Assembly (NCBI GenBank): GCA_900323505.1
Contig: OOIN01000018.1
Span: 186,001-250,000 of the forward strand
Reading direction: 5' to 3'
Length of the DNA stretch: 64,000 bases
Source of the DNA: Ustilago trichophora
Lineage: Eukaryota > Basidiomycota > Ustilaginomycetes > Ustilaginales > Ustilaginaceae
A program made the translations under genes and the position numbers. This document shows positions 31,813-42,144 of the stretch, in pieces (position 1 is the stretch's first letter; the number at the start of each line of letters is the position of its first letter). The notes under the pieces were generated by a model. It was not told the DNA's origin. It saw only the letters and a list, made by a program, of their open reading frames with translations, and did not search any database.

Positions 31813-32880
31813 ATGGCTTCAATAAGCGCTGCTGCCAGGTCCACAGCCAACGCCTCCAGCGGTCCCAGCAACACCACTGCAGGTCCCTCCAACACCACCT
31901 CATCATCCTCCTCCTCCTCTAGTACCACCAACAAAACCGCTTCCTCTTCAAGCGCCCAACAGCCGCAAGTTTCCCTTCTCGGCACATTGCCCTTGCACCT
32001 CGTACCTGCACTTCTTCGCCGAATCGATTCGTCTCTCGTCACCCTCCCCGCGACGGCGTTATGCGAGAAGGAAACCGTGTTGGCAAGGCACGACGATGAG
32101 ACGTCGGCGGTGCGCGAGACTGGCGACAATGCGTGGGCGAGTGTAGTAAAGGCGAGAAGAGGCGTCAAGCTACGAGTTCGAGAGACGATTCGTAACTCCA
32201 ATCAAGAGAGTGAAGGGAAGGGTAGTGTAGAGTGTACGTTGAGCTTGCCTTTACCCAGCTTGCCGGAACGGCAGCATCCCAAAGCATCAGTGAGGCCGAG
32301 TTACACCGTCCAGATGCTGTCCGATACCGCTATATCTCCAGGCCACAGTGTCGCAAGTCAGGACCCTTTCACAGCAGAACAGACAACCGAGCTGGGCTTT
32401 GACCCCGAAACATACCTCAACACAGACCCTGTCAATGGGTGGAAAAGTTTCGTCTCGTCGATCGGATGGCGACCGCATTTCACCTTTTTGCGCTACGGCT
32501 TGTCCTTTTCGCTCAACGATATTCTCTCTCGCCAGTCATCAACAGCATCGCCTGATTCGATCAACCCTTCACAGGGTACTAAGCACACTTTGAACGTGTA
32601 TAGGATCTTTACACCGGACCCAACGGGATATACCGATGACTGGACACCGCTAGATCCACAGGGGGCGACGGTGGTCGTCGAGCTGGTGGCGACCGTTGGA
32701 GGACAGATCGATCAGTCTCACTTTAATCCATATTGCTCAGCGGCCGGGGTCGGGATGGCAACGCAAACAGGTGGAGGAATGGATCCGAGTTCAACCATCG
32801 AGACGGCGGTCGAGTTTGCCGAGTCCGTAGCAAGATGCTTGAGAGGCCTAGTCGACCTCAGAAGAGAGGCCTACGACTAG
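31813..32880 (+). CDS. MED18: Mediator complex subunit 18 (Med18/Srb5) candidate
   Basis: 355 aa from ATG 31813, intronless. A Ser/Thr/Asn-rich N-terminal tail of about 50 residues precedes PLHLVPALLRRIDSSLV. The pattern then follows the Med18 beta-barrel: a segment with arginines and tryptophan (WASVVKARRGVKLRVRE), a central FVSSIGWRPHFTFLRYGLSF that corresponds to the conserved 'LGFR..yEf...G..F' block, then LNVYRIFTP and a strand VVVELVATVGGQ, and a final helix with EFAESVARCLRGLVDL. Med18 forms the head-module submodule with Med20 and contacts RNA polymerase II. The identification is by motif order, not by any single invariant residue, so some doubt remains. It ends 90 bases from the convergent MLH3 stop. 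Confidence 0.68.
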   Translation: MASISAAARSTANASSGPSNTTAGPSNTTSSSSSSSSTTNKTASSSSAQQPQVSLLGTLPLHLVPALLRRIDSSLVTLPATALCEKETVLARHDDETSAVRETGDNAWASVVKARRGVKLRVRETIRNSNQESEGKGSVECTLSLPLPSLPERQHPKASVRPSYTVQMLSDTAISPGHSVASQDPFTAEQTTELGFDPETYLNTDPVNGWKSFVSSIGWRPHFTFLRYGLSFSLNDILSRQSSTASPDSINPSQGTKHTLNVYRIFTPDPTGYTDDWTPLDPQGATVVVELVATVGGQIDQSHFNPYCSAAGVGMATQTGGGMDPSSTIETAVEFAESVARCLRGLVDLRREAYD

Positions 32881-32970
32881 AATTTGAGCTTGCAGATCTG
32901 ACTCATTTGTACTTATACGCATCGACATCTCACACGATATTCTTAAGTCATCGCAAAAACTGGCATCGCA

Positions 32971-35496
32971 TTACATCCTCCTCCCTTTCCCAACCTCTAC
33001 CTGGCACAGAGGAACCAAAGTAGGTCTTCCATGAGCGCAACCGAAGGGAAACTTGCACGTTGCCAGTCTCCGAACCAACCTCTCACTGGCTTCCTTGCTC
33101 AACTGGTCGTTAAACATGATTGCGCTCCTACAAGCTGTACTTTTGACCACCTCCATCAGCGAGCTCGGCAGCACGCGAGACATTGTTACCCAGTCCCCAT
33201 CTGCAACAGTGGTGAGGGTCAGGGGCGAGGAACACATGGTCATCTCCAGGAGGCAATTTTCAAAAGTCGACTGGAGTAGAGGTTGATCTTTGACACGGCC
33301 TCGATGCGTCAGGCTTTTCTCTTTGAGGATGTAGGGGATGCCAATGAGGTCTAGTTGGGCGTGACCTAGGGTTGGGTGGATGACGACTGCGGTTTGAATA
33401 GCCCAGCCGAGGTAGTCAAGGCCTTGCCTGAGAGTCTCGTTCTTGGTGATCTGCTCGTACTGCTTGGTGCTGATTCCTAGAGTCAACGTGGTAGGTAGAA
33501 TGTGCGCAGATGTACCAGATGCACAGTCAGAGACATAGTCTTCGAGCAGCCGTTCGAGTCGGTAGCGTTCGTCGGCGGCGTGTTGGTCAATGCAGAACAG
33601 GACCGGATTGGCTGAGGGCGAGGGAGAAGCACTGCAGAGAATAAACTTTCCGTCGACCTGATCAAGCACTGTAGCTTGCTGCAGATCCAAGCGCGTGATG
33701 GCGAGCTCCAATTCAGATGCGTTCGGACGACAGACGCTGTCGTCCTGATCACTGGAATGCTGAGACGGAAGAGGATGGAGTAGGGAGATTCGCCGAGGTC
33801 GGCGTGAGTCGAAGAATCTACTCTTGCGGGACACGTCGACTGGAGCCGCCGGTGATGGAGACGGGATCGATGCGAGAGCAGCGTCTAAACTTGCGTCATC
33901 GAACTCGTCATCGTTGGCGAGCTCATCACCTATATTCGCTCTCTGCTTGGAGGGTGACAAGTTGAGTCCTTTGTTCAGTCTTGAACGATCCACGATCCTA
34001 CCTCGCCGTGCCGCTTTGATCTTCTCAATCGCGGGCACGTTCTCCGCTTCGAGCCTCGCTGATTGTGGCCGGACAGCAATACTGTGGCCGGTACGTCGAT
34101 CGATATGAAACAGCCGACCGTTCATAGGATCCCGCCATTCCATCATCCCCTCAGGTGCCGGGGCACCAGGACCGAAGGAGTCCACCGCTAGGGATGCCGT
34201 CGCAGGACGAGCCCGGATTGGAGAGATCGCGTCCCCGTTCGGAGCAGATTCAACTGCGGTACTCGGTCGGCTCGAACGCTTACGTTTGCGCGACGTGCTC
34301 GATGCTTCGACTGTGGGCACGCAGCAGATAGCGTCAAGCAATCTTGCTTGGAAAGAAGAAGCAGTGAGTGGTGTTGCTTCTTCCCGATGTGTCTCGGCTG
34401 GCTCCTCTTGGCTGATACGCGAAAGCGTGACGTTCAGCACGAACGCATGCGAGGACGGCCAGCCTCTGTGTGGAGCTGAGTCTCCATACACGGCCAATAT
34501 CCGCTCACAGACCTGCCTGTATAAGTCGCGAGATAGCGAAGCGTGCCGAGTATGTCTATGCACCGGCTCGTCTGACCAGGTCAGCTCGAATGTGGAGAGC
34601 AGGGAGGCGAAGGCTGCGGAGTCTCGCCCCAACCGGTGCGCCCCAACACGAGGCTCCGCTCCCGGCCAGATCCTTCCTTGCAAAAAGACAATCTGAGGTG
34701 CGTTCATAGTCGGGGTCTGGCAGACAAAGCCATTGATCTCCATTCTGATCGATGTAAAGATGTGCTCTGCGGCGATGATGCGTACACTGTCCGACTCGAG
34801 GCTATCGATGCCGAACGCGGCTTGGTAGCGATGAGCAAGATCCTTAGCTCGAGGAAGATTAAGTAGCACTTTGGCTACTGGCGTGGTGCCATCCAGTCGA
34901 GGAGCGTGACGAAAGCTCAGCAGAATGGTGGCTTCAGGCGAGAGAAGAGAGAGCTCCCGCACGCAGTGGACGAGCGAGTCTATTTGGCTCTTCTTGGTAG
35001 CCTCTGTTGCAATGAGTTTGCGCCGAACTGGCATGCCAGAAAAGACGTTTCGCATGGTTGCTATGACGCCGCGATTGTTTCCGAGTGGATTTGAAGGAGG
35101 CGGTGTGACGAGCGGCGTCGAAGGTGCATGTGATCGAGTTTCTTTTCCGTCTTGCCAGATGCTGACGGTTACCCCCGAAGACGAAGTGGTGACGACGTGG
35201 ACAAAGCCAAGATGAGAGAGCAATTCCAGCTCGCGATGATCAGAAGAGCTAACGGTTGCAACCTTGCTGGCAGAAGAAAGTTGGCTGATGTGGTCTAGGT
35301 CGAGTGCAGCGGTGATGGACCAAGTGGCATAATCGATCGAGAGGCTGATTCTGCCCGATGGCGTCCCAAAGACTTGTTGGCATTGTTCGACGACATGACG
35401 AAAGAGGATGCGACAGATGTCTTGTGCAGTCACTGCAAGCAAAGAGGCTTGGATGGAAGCGGCTGTTGCATCAGGAAGCCTTTCGATGGCGTCCAT
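32971..35496 (-). CDS. MLH3: MLH3-type MutL homologue with degenerate N-terminal ATPase
   Basis: 841 aa if begun at ATG 35496 (MDAIERLPDATAASIQAS), which aligns with the usual MutL start 'I..L...v...I.aG'. Another 23 in-frame codons precede it. The C-terminus is diagnostic: DQHAADERYRLE near residue 635 is the metal-binding endonuclease motif DQHA(X)2E(X)4E, and CKFPFGCAHGRPTLVPL near residue 813, with ACRSAIMFND before it, completes the MLH3/PMS zinc-site region. PVRRK near residue 155 is the MutL N-terminal signature. The GHKL ATPase motifs look eroded, however. Where ENSxDA is expected the chain reads VVEQCQQVFG; DNGxGI is LDLDHIS; GFRGEAL is roughly HRELELL. In other organisms MLH1-MLH3 resolves meiotic recombination intermediates. 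Function as a nuclease without its own ATP site is inference, and a misread 5' exon is possible. Confidence 0.88.
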   Translation of the reverse strand: MDAIERLPDATAASIQASLLAVTAQDICRILFRHVVEQCQQVFGTPSGRISLSIDYATWSITAALDLDHISQLSSASKVATVSSSDHRELELLSHLGFVHVVTTSSSGVTVSIWQDGKETRSHAPSTPLVTPPPSNPLGNNRGVIATMRNVFSGMPVRRKLIATEATKKSQIDSLVHCVRELSLLSPEATILLSFRHAPRLDGTTPVAKVLLNLPRAKDLAHRYQAAFGIDSLESDSVRIIAAEHIFTSIRMEINGFVCQTPTMNAPQIVFLQGRIWPGAEPRVGAHRLGRDSAAFASLLSTFELTWSDEPVHRHTRHASLSRDLYRQVCERILAVYGDSAPHRGWPSSHAFVLNVTLSRISQEEPAETHREEATPLTASSFQARLLDAICCVPTVEASSTSRKRKRSSRPSTAVESAPNGDAISPIRARPATASLAVDSFGPGAPAPEGMMEWRDPMNGRLFHIDRRTGHSIAVRPQSARLEAENVPAIEKIKAARRGRIVDRSRLNKGLNLSPSKQRANIGDELANDDEFDDASLDAALASIPSPSPAAPVDVSRKSRFFDSRRPRRISLLHPLPSQHSSDQDDSVCRPNASELELAITRLDLQQATVLDQVDGKFILCSASPSPSANPVLFCIDQHAADERYRLERLLEDYVSDCASGTSAHILPTTLTLGISTKQYEQITKNETLRQGLDYLGWAIQTAVVIHPTLGHAQLDLIGIPYILKEKSLTHRGRVKDQPLLQSTFENCLLEMTMCSSPLTLTTVADGDWVTMSRVLPSSLMEVVKSTACRSAIMFNDQLSKEASERLVRRLATCKFPFGCAHGRPTLVPLCQVEVGKGRRM

Positions 35497-36837
35497 TTCT
35501 TGTAAGTGGTCCTGGAGAGCTCGTAAGTCGAAAGTCAGCTCATAGCTGTAGAAGATGAAGCTCACGCTATAGTAGTTGTCGAGCAGTCAGACGTCATCCT
35601 GTGAAGTGGGTTCACCTCAGGTACGCTGCGGCGTAGGTAGCTGAGCCTTTTGAGCGATGCTGCGGCCAGGGGAACTTGGAAGATCGAGCCGCATGAGTGG
35701 CTGGCTAGGGTCCATTTGAACGACTCCGAGCAAGCAGGATTGCGGGAAGAGGGCGGGCGAGCGACACGTTTAGGCCTGGAGAATCATGACAGCATTCTCG
35801 AATGAGGGTGTATGCTTGGGAAGGATGGCCAAAGGTAGCCATCACCAGGCCCGTTTGAACAGAAGAACGAAGGTGGAGCAAAGTGTTGCTTTTGTGGCCA
35901 AACCGCAGAGTTGCCGCTCGACGGCGATCAAATGCTCGGTCTAACAATCCATGCCGAAAAAACTGTGCGCAGGGTCTTGCTGCAGGGTCACGTGCAGACG
36001 CAAGTCAATTAGTGCAACGCCTTTTGCGCGATGCCATCCACCAGATGTAACCTCCCCGTTCCACCTCGCTCGCCATTTTGGACCATCATGAAATGTCACC
36101 AACGAGACTTTTGTAATTCGGAGGCAGGGTCACATCTGCTTTCGGCTGGCAGAGCTGTGTTTGAAGCTATTCCAAGAATGACTCACTCGTTGAGAAAGCA
36201 AGTCAGCGCTCGAGACCTGAACGGGACAATCCGATCCGCGTCCTGAAAATTGGGCTCATTCACAACACGCGCTGAACTTCGGACCTTGATCTCCTCAATC
36301 TCGAGCTGAGCCTGCGCAACGCGTCTCGTCATCATCGCCGCTTTCAAAACAATGCCTCGTCCAATATCACGTCTCGCACACACATGTCACACACTGAGCA
36401 GAAGTGGGAGCGACTAAAAAAGAATAACCATTAATACAAGAAACAAAAAAGGGGAAAGGAGCAAGCCACGCCAGAGCCGAATCGCATGAGAGCGATGGTG
36501 ACAAGCCGACCCTCCGATCGCAGCACCATGCGTAGTGGTGTCACGAAAAGAAGATGGCCGAGGCTGACAGGATGGACGTTGCAAACAGCAGACACGACAG
36601 AAGAACAAAGAGCCAGTGTTGTACAAAGGTGGAGAAGCCGGGGAGACAGCCTAGCGAAGGCACATCGCGACTGCCTCTTCGCTCACGCGCCCCTCAACAA
36701 AGAGGAGACACGAAGGGAGAGACGTGCCAGCGATGAGGATCAGAGTACAGTGCTAGAGAGGAAGCCGGACGCGCAACGGAAAGAAAAGGTATCATGAACA
36801 AGAGCAGCTATGACAGCAAACGTGTCGAGAGAGCTCT
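35497..36837. other. Intergenic region between MLH3 and histone H1
   Basis: Contains the MLH3 promoter and the H1 3' region. No convincing CDS, RNA gene or repeat was seen. Confidence 0.55.
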
Positions 36838-38435
36838 TTATGCCTTCTTAGGAGCGGCGGCCTTCTTGGCAGCGGGCTTGGCGGCCTTTGGTTGAGTAGG
36901 AGCAAGAGGTTTGCGGGCAGGAGCGTCAGCCTAATTGTTCATAAAGGAAGCGGGGGGACGAGACGAGACGGGGGGGTTGCGATCAGCGTCGGAGTTGCAA
37001 GCTAGGTAGAGCCAAAGACGATGCCGTCGAGAAAGTGGTGGTCGCGTCTGAAGAACAAGTCGACCAAGTATGGCCATCCCGGTGACAGTATTTCAAATGG
37101 CGGGCAGAGTACGACATGTCCAGACGTCGAATGTATCGCCGCATCGGACGCACTCGCCCTTGTATCACCATGACGATCATCATTGAGGACGTGTCACGTC
37201 ACGTGTAACAATGTAGGCCCATCAATGCTCCTAGCTGAAGGGCTCGTAAGCGCCGCTGAGAACGACGATCATAAAGGCAGACGCGGTTCCGACGCTTCAA
37301 GCAGATGCGATGAGACTTACCTTCTTGGCAGCAGGCTTCTTAGCCTTGGTGGCCGTTGACGAAGCAGCCTTCTTGGCAGCGGGCTTCTTGGCAGCGGTCT
37401 GTGTAGAATCAAAGATGAGGAGATAGGACGCGTTGTCAGCAAATCTGATTCAAAGTGATCTTCATGAAGTCGACCTTGCTCGAATGCATCGGCGATGTGA
37501 CCGTGATCGTGACGATGATGAGGACGACCGGTGGAAGGCGATGGAAGTGGGCGTGCGTATGCATCTGCGCAGTCGAGTCAAGGCCGAGTGTAGCGCAGCG
37601 CAGCACGCGCCGGGGCCAACGGAAATAGAAAAATTTATTTTTTCCGAGCCTCTCCTCCCTCCATCCGCCTGGAGCGGGAGTGATGATGTCGAGAACTTAC
37701 CTTCTTGGCGGGGGCAGCCTTCTTGGCGGCGGGCTTCTTAGCAGCAACCTTCTTGGCAGCGGCGGGCTTCTTTGCGGCGGCGGGAGCAGCCTTCTTCTCG
37801 ACCTTGGCCTTGGGGGCGAGCTTGACCTTGCCCGAGGGGCCCTTGGGGAGAACGAAGGTCTTCTTCTCGGCACCGCGGGTGATGGCCTGGTTGACGCGGG
37901 TGTTGAAGCTGGCCTCGGAGCCCTTGGCGGTCTCAGGGTGGTGAGACTGGATGTACTTCTTGATGGTGGCACGGCCGATACCAGCACGGGCGTCAGCGGG
38001 GTGAGCAAGGATGGCCTCCTTGATCATGGCCTGATGAACGCGACGCGACAAGCAATCAGCAAAGACAAAAAGTGATGGCGATGAGAACAGTTGAAAGAAG
38101 TGGTCAGTGAGCTGTTATCAATCTCATCCTCATCGTCGTCGGCTGAGCCACAAAGATAGGGGCATACGCGCGACGTATCAATTTATTTTCGCAGCGACCC
38201 ATCCAAGTCGCGCGCGTCTTTGGTCCATCCATCCGAAAAAGCAGAGGACCGACTACGACCAGGCTGGGTGACACAGCTGAGCAAAGCGCATACATGCGTG
38301 ATCGTCATACAGGCTGCAGAGATGTCGCCGGATATGTGCCAGGTGAAATCGACAACTTACCTCGTAGGAAAGGCTGGAGCCAGCGGCCTTCTTGGAGGCG
38401 GCCTTCTTGGCGGCGGGCTTAGCGGCGGCGGACAT
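36838..38435 (-). CDS. Linker histone H1, four exons
   Basis: Exons on the minus strand are 38435-38361, 38030-37701, 37398-37321 and 36930-36838, joined to a 191-aa protein. All three introns (330, 302 and 390 bases) begin GTAAGT and end AG, and all are phase 0. Exon 1 encodes MSAAAKPAAKKAASKKAAG and the start of the globular domain (SSLSYE). Exon 2 carries the winged helix (AMIKEAILAHPADARAG, IGRATIKKYIQSHHPE, FNTRVNQAITRGAEKKTFVL) and the start of a Lys/Ala/Pro tail. Exons 3 and 4 encode more AAKK repeats, ending APKKA. H1 binds linker DNA at the nucleosome dyad. Splice sites were assigned by eye from the consensus and from continuity of the H1 domain. The introns are long for this intron-poor window. 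Confidence 0.92.
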
Positions 38436-41328
38436 TGTTGCTAGAGTTGGTGACGACGAAGTCGAAGTGTTGGTGTTGGAAGAGATAGTGGTGGTGGTGG
38501 TGGAGAAGAGACGAAAGTCTTTCGAGATGTTGTTGAGATACGATGGTGATGGTGGAGAGGAAAGAAGGAGAGGGACAGGAGGGGAGGAGGATAAGGGGGC
38601 AAGGTGGGCAGCCTTTTGGGGCACGAGCGGGAGCGATGAGTATCCCAGAATTGAGCCAGACTCCAGAGAGTCGGCAGAGCCAAGGCAGAGAATGACCGGC
38701 AGCAACACTGCAGCCAGAGAGACACACACAGACGCAGAGAGTGTTACACACTGAGCCAGGCTGAGCAGCAGGCAAAAGCAGGGCAGGGCGGGGCGGGGCC
38801 AAAAAAGAGGCACAGCAAAAGGGATGTGTTGGCGGCGGCAGAAGCACAGAGAGTCAAAAAGCACGCGTCGTTGGAACTGCAGCAAATGCAAAAGAGCAAA
38901 ATAAAGCCAACATCGCCATCTGCTGCCTTGTTTTTGTAATCTGGGTGTTGAAATCTCCGCGCCATTTTTCGATTGCCCCCTCTTTCTCTCTTGTCCCCTC
39001 GTCTCTCTCTCTCTCTCTCCTCTCTCGTCTCCTCGTCGTCTGAGCAATCGCATCGTTGATCCTGGTCATGTCGGGAGACGCTCCGTCGTCGTCGCTTCTC
39101 TCCAATGGGATGTTGTCGTCTTTGCCTGCTGTATCGCTCCTTGTGTTTGTCGACGCCTTGTCGCGGTCAACATCCTACCTCTCGATCCCTCGTCCTTGTT
39201 CGCGTCGTTCCCACTCGTGACGCAGAGATACGACACACTCGCAATGCCATCGCATGCAATCGAGACTCAGGCACGATGACATGAGCTTCCCCTCATTGCC
39301 ACTTTCTTCATTGCATCTTGCTCTTGTCCGCAGCTAATCAGCTTGCCATGTATGTATGTATCGAGCATCGCATTGTCAAGACAGAATTGCGTGAGCAGAT
39401 CCCGTGTAGTATGCTCGCACCAGCATGCCTATGTCAGTCCTTCAAGATTCGTTGCAATGACTTTGGCAACCTGCCATTGCGCCAGGACGCGCAAGCAAAG
39501 CGAGTGTTCATTCGGTCAATTTCCGCTCAGAGAGAGTGGAAAGCAACCTCTTCGGCTTGCGCTAAGCTCGTCACGAGGGGAAAAAGGCACCCAGCTTGGG
39601 CAAGGTCGAACACCGCTCCTCCTGCCATCAACACACAGACAGCCCTTTGGGTTATCATGGCTGTTTGCCTATTGCTCGATAGAATCTAATCGTGGTCGAC
39701 GTCGTCTCTTTCTAACTGGCTGCTTGGAACGCCGCCCCTTCCAACGAGATCAAACCGCTGCCGCTCGTAGTTTTTTGTTTTTTTTTTTTTCCCTCTACAT
39801 CCAGCTGCTTCGGTCCCATCCCTTCTCCCGGCGTATGCCTCTTGGCCCTGCTCCTTGGCCATGTCGCTTCTTCTGACGCTCGCTCCGCAAAGGTCTCATT
39901 CGTCGTCGTCGTCGTCGTCGTCGTCGGTCATTCCTGGATGTTGAGCACGACGCTGTCATCTCAATAGTGCTAGACATACCCTCTCTTCGCCGTCCCGCCT
40001 TCCAGCTTCATCTCGTTTTATGTTTGCCACGCTCCCTTTGCATACAAGAATCGAATGAATTTGGACATGTCACCACGGGTGCTTCGTAATACCCCCACGC
40101 CGCAAGGCCGGACCAAAGCCTCGTTCCACCCGGGAGAGCGCGGATGAACGTCGCGCTCCGTTGCGTCACGAATCGACACCTGAAGAGGAATTGAATGCGG
40201 TTCATGCCCAGATGCCTGCAGCTTGTCCCAAATCGCGCTGAGGGTCGACCCTCCAATTCACCCTTCCCTCCTTGCCCACCTTTTCTGCTTCGATCTCTTA
40301 AACATCCTGCTAATCTGAAGATATTTGTCAATATTTGTGCTTCTCCTCTATCTATCCATACAATTTTCAATGGCAAATACCGCCATGAAAGCGAGATATC
40401 GAGGCACAAAGACCAGCTTCTAGCACGACAGCGTCAACCTCGGTAATGACAAAATTAGCCAAAGTTGAAAGGACTCTGGCTTGGTGAGCCCTCGAAAAAA
40501 AAAACACCCAGACTTTTGACACTGCCGCCAAAAAGGCGAAAATGCGTGCGCTCTTGAACATGGGCCATTGCTGCGACCTTTTTCTTGATGGCATGCGACG
40601 CAGCACGAGCCCGATTTCGAAAAAGAACAAAAGAAACAAGGCTTTCTCTCGACACCTGCTCACCTGGCACACCATCTCGGGCTCTTGACCCGCTGTGCAA
40701 ACCAGACCTTTTCTTGGTGTTTGGTTCCTCACATTGCTCAGCTCTCGAAGCAGCGTTGACAAGATCTTCGACAGCATCGTCAGACCCACAGGGTGCTTTG
40801 CTCTTTGCTGTGTTGGTGGGGACACTGCAGGAATGAGAAATTACACAAAATAAAATTAAAATTAAATCAAAAAAGAGAAGTCGGTGTGTGTGTAAACTTG
40901 AAGGTGGAATGGCACAAAAATCCCGTGCTGCGTGCTGGGGAAGAGCACGATTTTCTCTCATCATCACAGCGACGAGAATAACTACGTGCTGATCTTGGCC
41001 TCGCATCACGATCCAATTGATCCCGCCTTTTCAAGACTGAGGCATCGGCAGACCCACCAAACCCTTCTTCTTGGCATCCAGGTTTCTATCTCGCCGGAAC
41101 CATCATCTTGTAGGGTCCTTCAAGCGTTGGTCATGCATGTGGCTGTAGCGAATGGTGAACTGATTGATTGAGACCCGTTAAAGCGCGTCGTGGTGATTTA
41201 GTATCGGGCGTTATTGGAACATGTCATCGTGTCATCGTTGGAATTCTCAGATCGGGCGAGCACCGTCTTGTTCGACCTGTTTTGGAAGCTCTGGCTCGAG
41301 CTCGTTGGTTGTCCTCGGATACCACAAA
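38436..41328. other. Histone H1 upstream region and gene-free stretch
   Basis: About 2.9 kb without a convincing gene. The first 600 bases upstream of the H1 start are purine-rich on the plus strand (pyrimidine-rich leader on the coding strand). A (CGT) triplet run lies at about 39900-39927. Nothing else is recognisable. Confidence 0.55.
39900..39927. repeat. CGT triplet repeat
   Basis: About eight to nine CGT units in non-coding sequence. Confidence 0.85.
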
Positions 41329-41631
41329 CTATCCGAACTTGCGCCGCCACAACACAAACCGCAAGAGCCCGCCCTTCTTTCGCTTCTCTCTGTACTTGGC
41401 AACCCCGATATCCTGACTTGCACTGGTCACATACGATGGCGGATAAGGAACTTGTTTGCTGAGTGATGGTTGACGATCTTGCTGCCGCTGCCAGGCCCGG
41501 TCTTTCGCTTCTAGCTCCTTGAGGCTGACACGTTGGCTAGGATGCAGCGTGGGTAGTCCGGCCGCTGGCACCAGCAGTGAGCGTGGGGTACAGAAGCTTC
41601 CGGGATAGTCGAGGACGCATACATCTGCCAT
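41329..41631 (-). CDS. Small protein of unknown function, tandem paralogue A
   Basis: A 100-aa frame from ATG 41631 (MADVCVLDYPGSFCTPRSLL). It shares a clear pattern with the neighbouring frame at 41839-42144: CTPRSLLxPAxG, then PSQRVSxxELxAKDxxWQRQ, then PPSYVxxASQ, then a Lys-rich KKG segment and an aromatic/basic end. The shared spacing at protein level, and visible nucleotide similarity, indicate a tandem duplication and support real coding despite the small size. There is no signal peptide or membrane helix, and the middle is Gln/Arg-rich and charged. I do not recognise the family; a small basic cytosolic or nuclear protein is the most that can be said. Confidence 0.62.
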   Translation of the reverse strand: MADVCVLDYPGSFCTPRSLLVPAAGLPTLHPSQRVSLKELEAKDRAWQRQQDRQPSLSKQVPYPPSYVTSASQDIGVAKYREKRKKGGLLRFVLWRRKFG

Positions 41632-41838
41632 TTTCCAACGACGCAGGTGGAGAGTCTTGTGATGGTAGCGACGGTGTGGACGAAGAGAACGTCGTATCGC
41701 ACATGTTCATCACCATCACACATGTGATAGCACAGCCACACAAGATGCCAAAAGATGGCGCAGGCGCCGCTCTGCCGGATGCCGGCGGCTGGCTGTTAAG
41801 TGATCTAACACCTTGTTGCGTTCGAGCACCACGCCTGC

Positions 41839-42144
41839 TCATGTCTTGCCAGCTTCATTGTCGCTCCTACGGCTGAACAACGAGAAAGGTGAGCCCTTCT
41901 TCTTCGCCTTTATGTTCTGCCCGACTTGGCTGGCGGTAGAGACATAGCTCGGTGGCCGACTTGGAGGGGTCTGAGCGTGTTCTGCTCTTGCATTTGAGGC
42001 TTGACGCTGTCGCTGCCATTCTTTGTCCTTAGCTGCGAGCTCTTGGGCGCTCACACGTTGGCTCGGGTCGAGTGTCTTCACTCCGCCGGCTGGAAGGAGC
42101 AGCGAGCGTGGGGTGCAGGCGCAGGTTCGACCGGGTTCCGGCAT
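41839..42144 (-). CDS. Small protein of unknown function, tandem paralogue B
   Basis: A 101-aa frame from ATG 42144 (MPEPGRTCACTPRSLLLPAG). Ten more codons upstream are open but lack an ATG. It is almost the same length as paralogue A and has the same ordered motifs (CTPRSLL, DPSQRVSAQELAAKDKEWQRQ, PPSYVSTASQ, KAKKKGSPFSLFSRR). The two genes are in tandem on the minus strand, 207 bases apart. It lies divergently from the AP-1 mu gene with 629 bases between starts. The conserved core suggests purifying selection on the PSQRVS...AKD...WQRQ segment. Function is unknown. Confidence 0.65.
   Translation of the reverse strand: MPEPGRTCACTPRSLLLPAGGVKTLDPSQRVSAQELAAKDKEWQRQRQASNARAEHAQTPPSRPPSYVSTASQVGQNIKAKKKGSPFSLFSRRSDNEAGKT

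Noticed and set aside
35497..35565. 23 extra in-frame codons at the MLH3 N-terminus
   Set aside because: The downstream ATG gives the family-typical start, so the extension was left out, although it cannot be excluded.
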